Origin: a virus
Length of the DNA: 60,232 bases
Virus record (IMG/VR): IMGVR_UViG_3300045921_000410
Span: 1-60,232 of that record
Strand: one strand, 5' to 3'
Numbering within the stretch: position 1 is the stretch's first letter; every line of letters starts with the position of its first letter. Below are positions 58,528 to 60,232 of the stretch, one piece after another. The notes beneath the pieces were generated by a model. That model was not told where the DNA came from. It was given only the letters and a program-made list of their open reading frames with translations, and made no database searches. Made by a program: the position numbers and the translations under genes.

Positions 58528-59040
58528 TTATTCATATTCGGCAAGCTGAATTATTACAGATTCGGAGTTTTGAGTCAAAGCTTGTAAATAAGCAAAATGG
58601 GATTCTAATCCTTTTTTTGGAAAAATTATTTTGAGAAATACTCCATTGTTTTGAATTACGTCTAATATTATTTTTACAAAAGAATTTAAAGCTGTCGCAC
58701 TTATGAATTTTACAGTTGAAAGATTAATAATAAGTTTTTTTCCAGCGTAAGGTTTGCTTCTAAGATCATCTAATTCTTGTTTTAAATAATCAAAAAACAT
58801 TTCTTTTTGAGAAACACGTAAAACACCAACTAAATTAAAAACAACGATTAATTCTTGAACGTAAACTGCCTCTTTGTAAGTAAACTTAGTTTCTTTTTTT
58901 ATTATATTTGACGGTGTGGGTATTATAGTCTCACCCTTCCACTTTAATCCACGTAAAAATAGTAAAGTTAAAACGCCGATACCTAAGATTAAAATTACAA
59001 ATTGTAAACTGTATTTAATAACAAAATCTATAAATTGCAT
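58528..59040 (-). CDS. Membrane-anchored STAS-domain protein
   Basis: 170 aa. Residues 10-30 (LQFVILILGIGVLTLLFLRGL) are a membrane anchor. The rest has AGKKLIINLSTVKFISATALNSFVKIILDV then GVFLKIIFPKKGLE, the strand-helix pattern of STAS/anti-anti-sigma domains, with S/T near the usual phospho-serine (FISATALN). STAS proteins bind anti-sigma kinases or partner switches. A membrane form in a phage is unusual; the partner is unknown. Confidence 0.6.
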   Translation of the reverse strand: MQFIDFVIKYSLQFVILILGIGVLTLLFLRGLKWKGETIIPTPSNIIKKETKFTYKEAVYVQELIVVFNLVGVLRVSQKEMFFDYLKQELDDLRSKPYAGKKLIINLSTVKFISATALNSFVKIILDVIQNNGVFLKIIFPKKGLESHFAYLQALTQNSESVIIQLAEYE

Positions 59041-59049
59041 ATAACTCTC

Positions 59050-59316
59050 TTATTTTTTAATAGATTCTGAATCTTTTTCTTTTTCAATTGATCCCTGACC
59101 TATTGCCTGAATTTCTGCATCTTTTTTCTTTTTTTCCTCGTCGATTTTTAATTTTTTTCCATCCCAGATTCCGTAAATTAAAATATCTGAATTAAAATCA
59201 GAATCTTTTAACTTACATAAAAAACCTAAATTACTTTCTTTTATTTCTCTACTGCTTAATTCGTTTGTCGCATAATACAAATTATTGAATTTATTATCTT
59301 TATATACATAAATCAT
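59050..59316 (-). CDS. Small unknown protein
   Basis: 88 aa, beta-like N-terminus (MIYVYKDNKFNNLYYATNEL) and a highly charged K/E end (DEEKKKKDAE ... EKEKDSESIKK). It follows the surface-type gene closely and may be an accessory or chaperone of it. No motif. Confidence 0.5.
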   Translation of the reverse strand: MIYVYKDNKFNNLYYATNELSSREIKESNLGFLCKLKDSDFNSDILIYGIWDGKKLKIDEEKKKKDAEIQAIGQGSIEKEKDSESIKK

Positions 59317-59322
59317 TTTTAT

Positions 59323-60231
59323 TTACCATCCGTTATTTGCAAATTTTGGGTTTTGAATAGGTCTAAATATATTTTTATCGTCTATAAAACCTACGATATT
59401 ATTTCCGTCATTATTATTTTTCCAAACTTCATAATCAATAGTTACGTTGTTGTAATTTATAGGAGTTGTTTGATCATTTTCCACTATTTGAGTTCCGTCT
59501 TCTCCAATGCTAACATATTTATTTTTTATGTTATTATTTATTTTAAATGGTTTTTTAGTAACTATGATGGAATTGTTTTTAATTTTAGCTACATGTCCTA
59601 GATAGTTTCTAGGGGAAACAATTCCTTTCATTATACTTATTACACTCCCACCGCCATCTTGTTGCCAAATAAAATATTCTATACCTCTATTAGTAGATTT
59701 TAAAATAGAATAAAATTTAGATTCTTGTGTCCAGGTTGTATTACCGCTATTAGAAGCACTCATCATATAATCAAAAAGTTTTATAGAATAAATTTCTTTA
59801 ATTTGTAAATTTTGTTCGTTGTAAATTTTTATCATTATAGAATTGTAAAAACCCATTATGACTGCAAACTTATCATTAGATATTTTACAATAGTTATGTA
59901 TTCTGGGGTAAAAAGGAGTTCTAAGTAAAGTATTAGAATCGTCGTTATCGTTGTTAAAAATACTATTTACCTGTCTAACACCATTTGGAATATTATCACC
60001 AGAAGCTCCGGCGTCTTCTCTAATATTTACTAAATTTGTTTTGTAAGTATATGTAGGAAGTGATATTGAATTATTACCAAAATTAGTTAAGTGAGTTATT
60101 CCCGCATTATTTTTTAATGGTATATATTTAAAAGAAGTAGGTTTTGCATTTGTTATACTTGTAAATCCTACGTTTGATATCGTAATTAAATTTTGTGGAT
60201 TAGAATTATTTCCCGTAAAAAGTCCATAATA
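59323..60231 (-). CDS. Partial beta-rich surface-type protein
   Basis: Open to the right edge, so the N-terminus is missing; 302 codons are visible. The frame continues without a stop through 59856, an internal ATG that is not the true start. The sequence is rich in N, G, T, I and Y with many NN and beta-strand patterns (NLITISNVGFTSITN, WQQDGGGSVISI), as in repetitive surface or fibre proteins. A receptor-binding or fibre role is possible; no specific fold recognised. Confidence 0.5.
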   Translation of the reverse strand, partial: YYGLFTGNNSNPQNLITISNVGFTSITNAKPTSFKYIPLKNNAGITHLTNFGNNSISLPTYTYKTNLVNIREDAGASGDNIPNGVRQVNSIFNNDNDDSNTLLRTPFYPRIHNYCKISNDKFAVIMGFYNSIMIKIYNEQNLQIKEIYSIKLFDYMMSASNSGNTTWTQESKFYSILKSTNRGIEYFIWQQDGGGSVISIMKGIVSPRNYLGHVAKIKNNSIIVTKKPFKINNNIKNKYVSIGEDGTQIVENDQTTPINYNNVTIDYEVWKNNNDGNNIVGFIDDKNIFRPIQNPKFANNGW

Positions 60232-60232
60232 T

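Noticed and set aside
1-60232. tRNA or rRNA genes
   Set aside because: I found no cloverleaf with CCA-type end or conserved T-loop in the intergenic regions; a tRNA search program could still find a divergent one.
1-60232. Insertion sequence or integrase
   Set aside because: No transposase or integrase motif was seen; an integrase could lie outside the window.

Overview
The window is about 60 kb of an AT-rich (roughly two-thirds A+T by eye) tailed-phage genome. A contractile (myovirus-type) tail is indicated by a sheath-like protein next to a tube-like protein, together with terminase, portal, prohead protease and an HK97-fold-type capsid protein. All but one convincing gene lie on the minus strand, so the window reads from right to left, and genes are often joined by ATGA or TAATG overlaps. 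Both ends cut through genes. The host is not named by the sequence. N-terminal lipoprotein signals with a relaxed, spirochaete-like lipobox, a STAS-domain protein and the low GC make a Leptospira-type spirochaete a reasonable but weakly supported guess. A plasmid-like or temperate life style is possible because the replication initiator has plasmid-like control features.

In transcription order, 60.2-57.8 kb holds a truncated surface-type protein, a membrane-anchored STAS protein, a small winged-helix-like protein and a likely unimolecular spanin. 57.75-44.2 kb is the replication and recombination block: initiator with internal iterons and a structured RNA leader, SNF2-type helicase, DnaC-like loader, DnaB-like helicase, CHC2/TOPRIM primase, ssDNA-binding candidate, RecA, RecB-like nuclease, HNH nuclease and a UDG-like/DNA polymerase I fusion. 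44-38 kb holds two ParB-like paralogues, a YopX-like protein, a DUF5681-like protein, small unknowns, a predicted secreted matrixin lipoprotein and a DNA methyltransferase. 38-33 kb holds packaging genes and the portal. 32.5-31.6 kb is a lysis pair (C39-like peptidase and holin-like protein).

From 31.5 to 22.4 kb is an accessory block of small genes, many as single-gene transcription units: seven share one 5' element and several end in strong terminators. One of these genes is broken by a 17-bp tandem duplication and another has an A7 frameshift site. From 22.4 to 12.1 kb is a late cassette that looks like 'polyvalent', possibly capsid-packaged, proteins: MuF-like protein, zincin, RecU-like nuclease, DUF7222-like protein, SF2 helicase with a DUF3293-like tail, and a sigma-like/InPase-like fusion. 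The only plus-strand gene sits inside it. From 11.9 kb to the left end are protease, scaffold, capsid, connector and neck proteins, sheath, tube and a tail assembly chaperone pair with a possible frameshift.

The most striking new signal is the leader of the initiator gene (57637-57746). Its minus-strand RNA can form a 30-bp helix whose four non-Watson-Crick positions are all G-U in that strand only. Its loop carries a perfect 10-nt complement of the predicted mRNA 5' end. This is a pseudoknot architecture beside the ribosome binding site, as in plasmid copy-number control.
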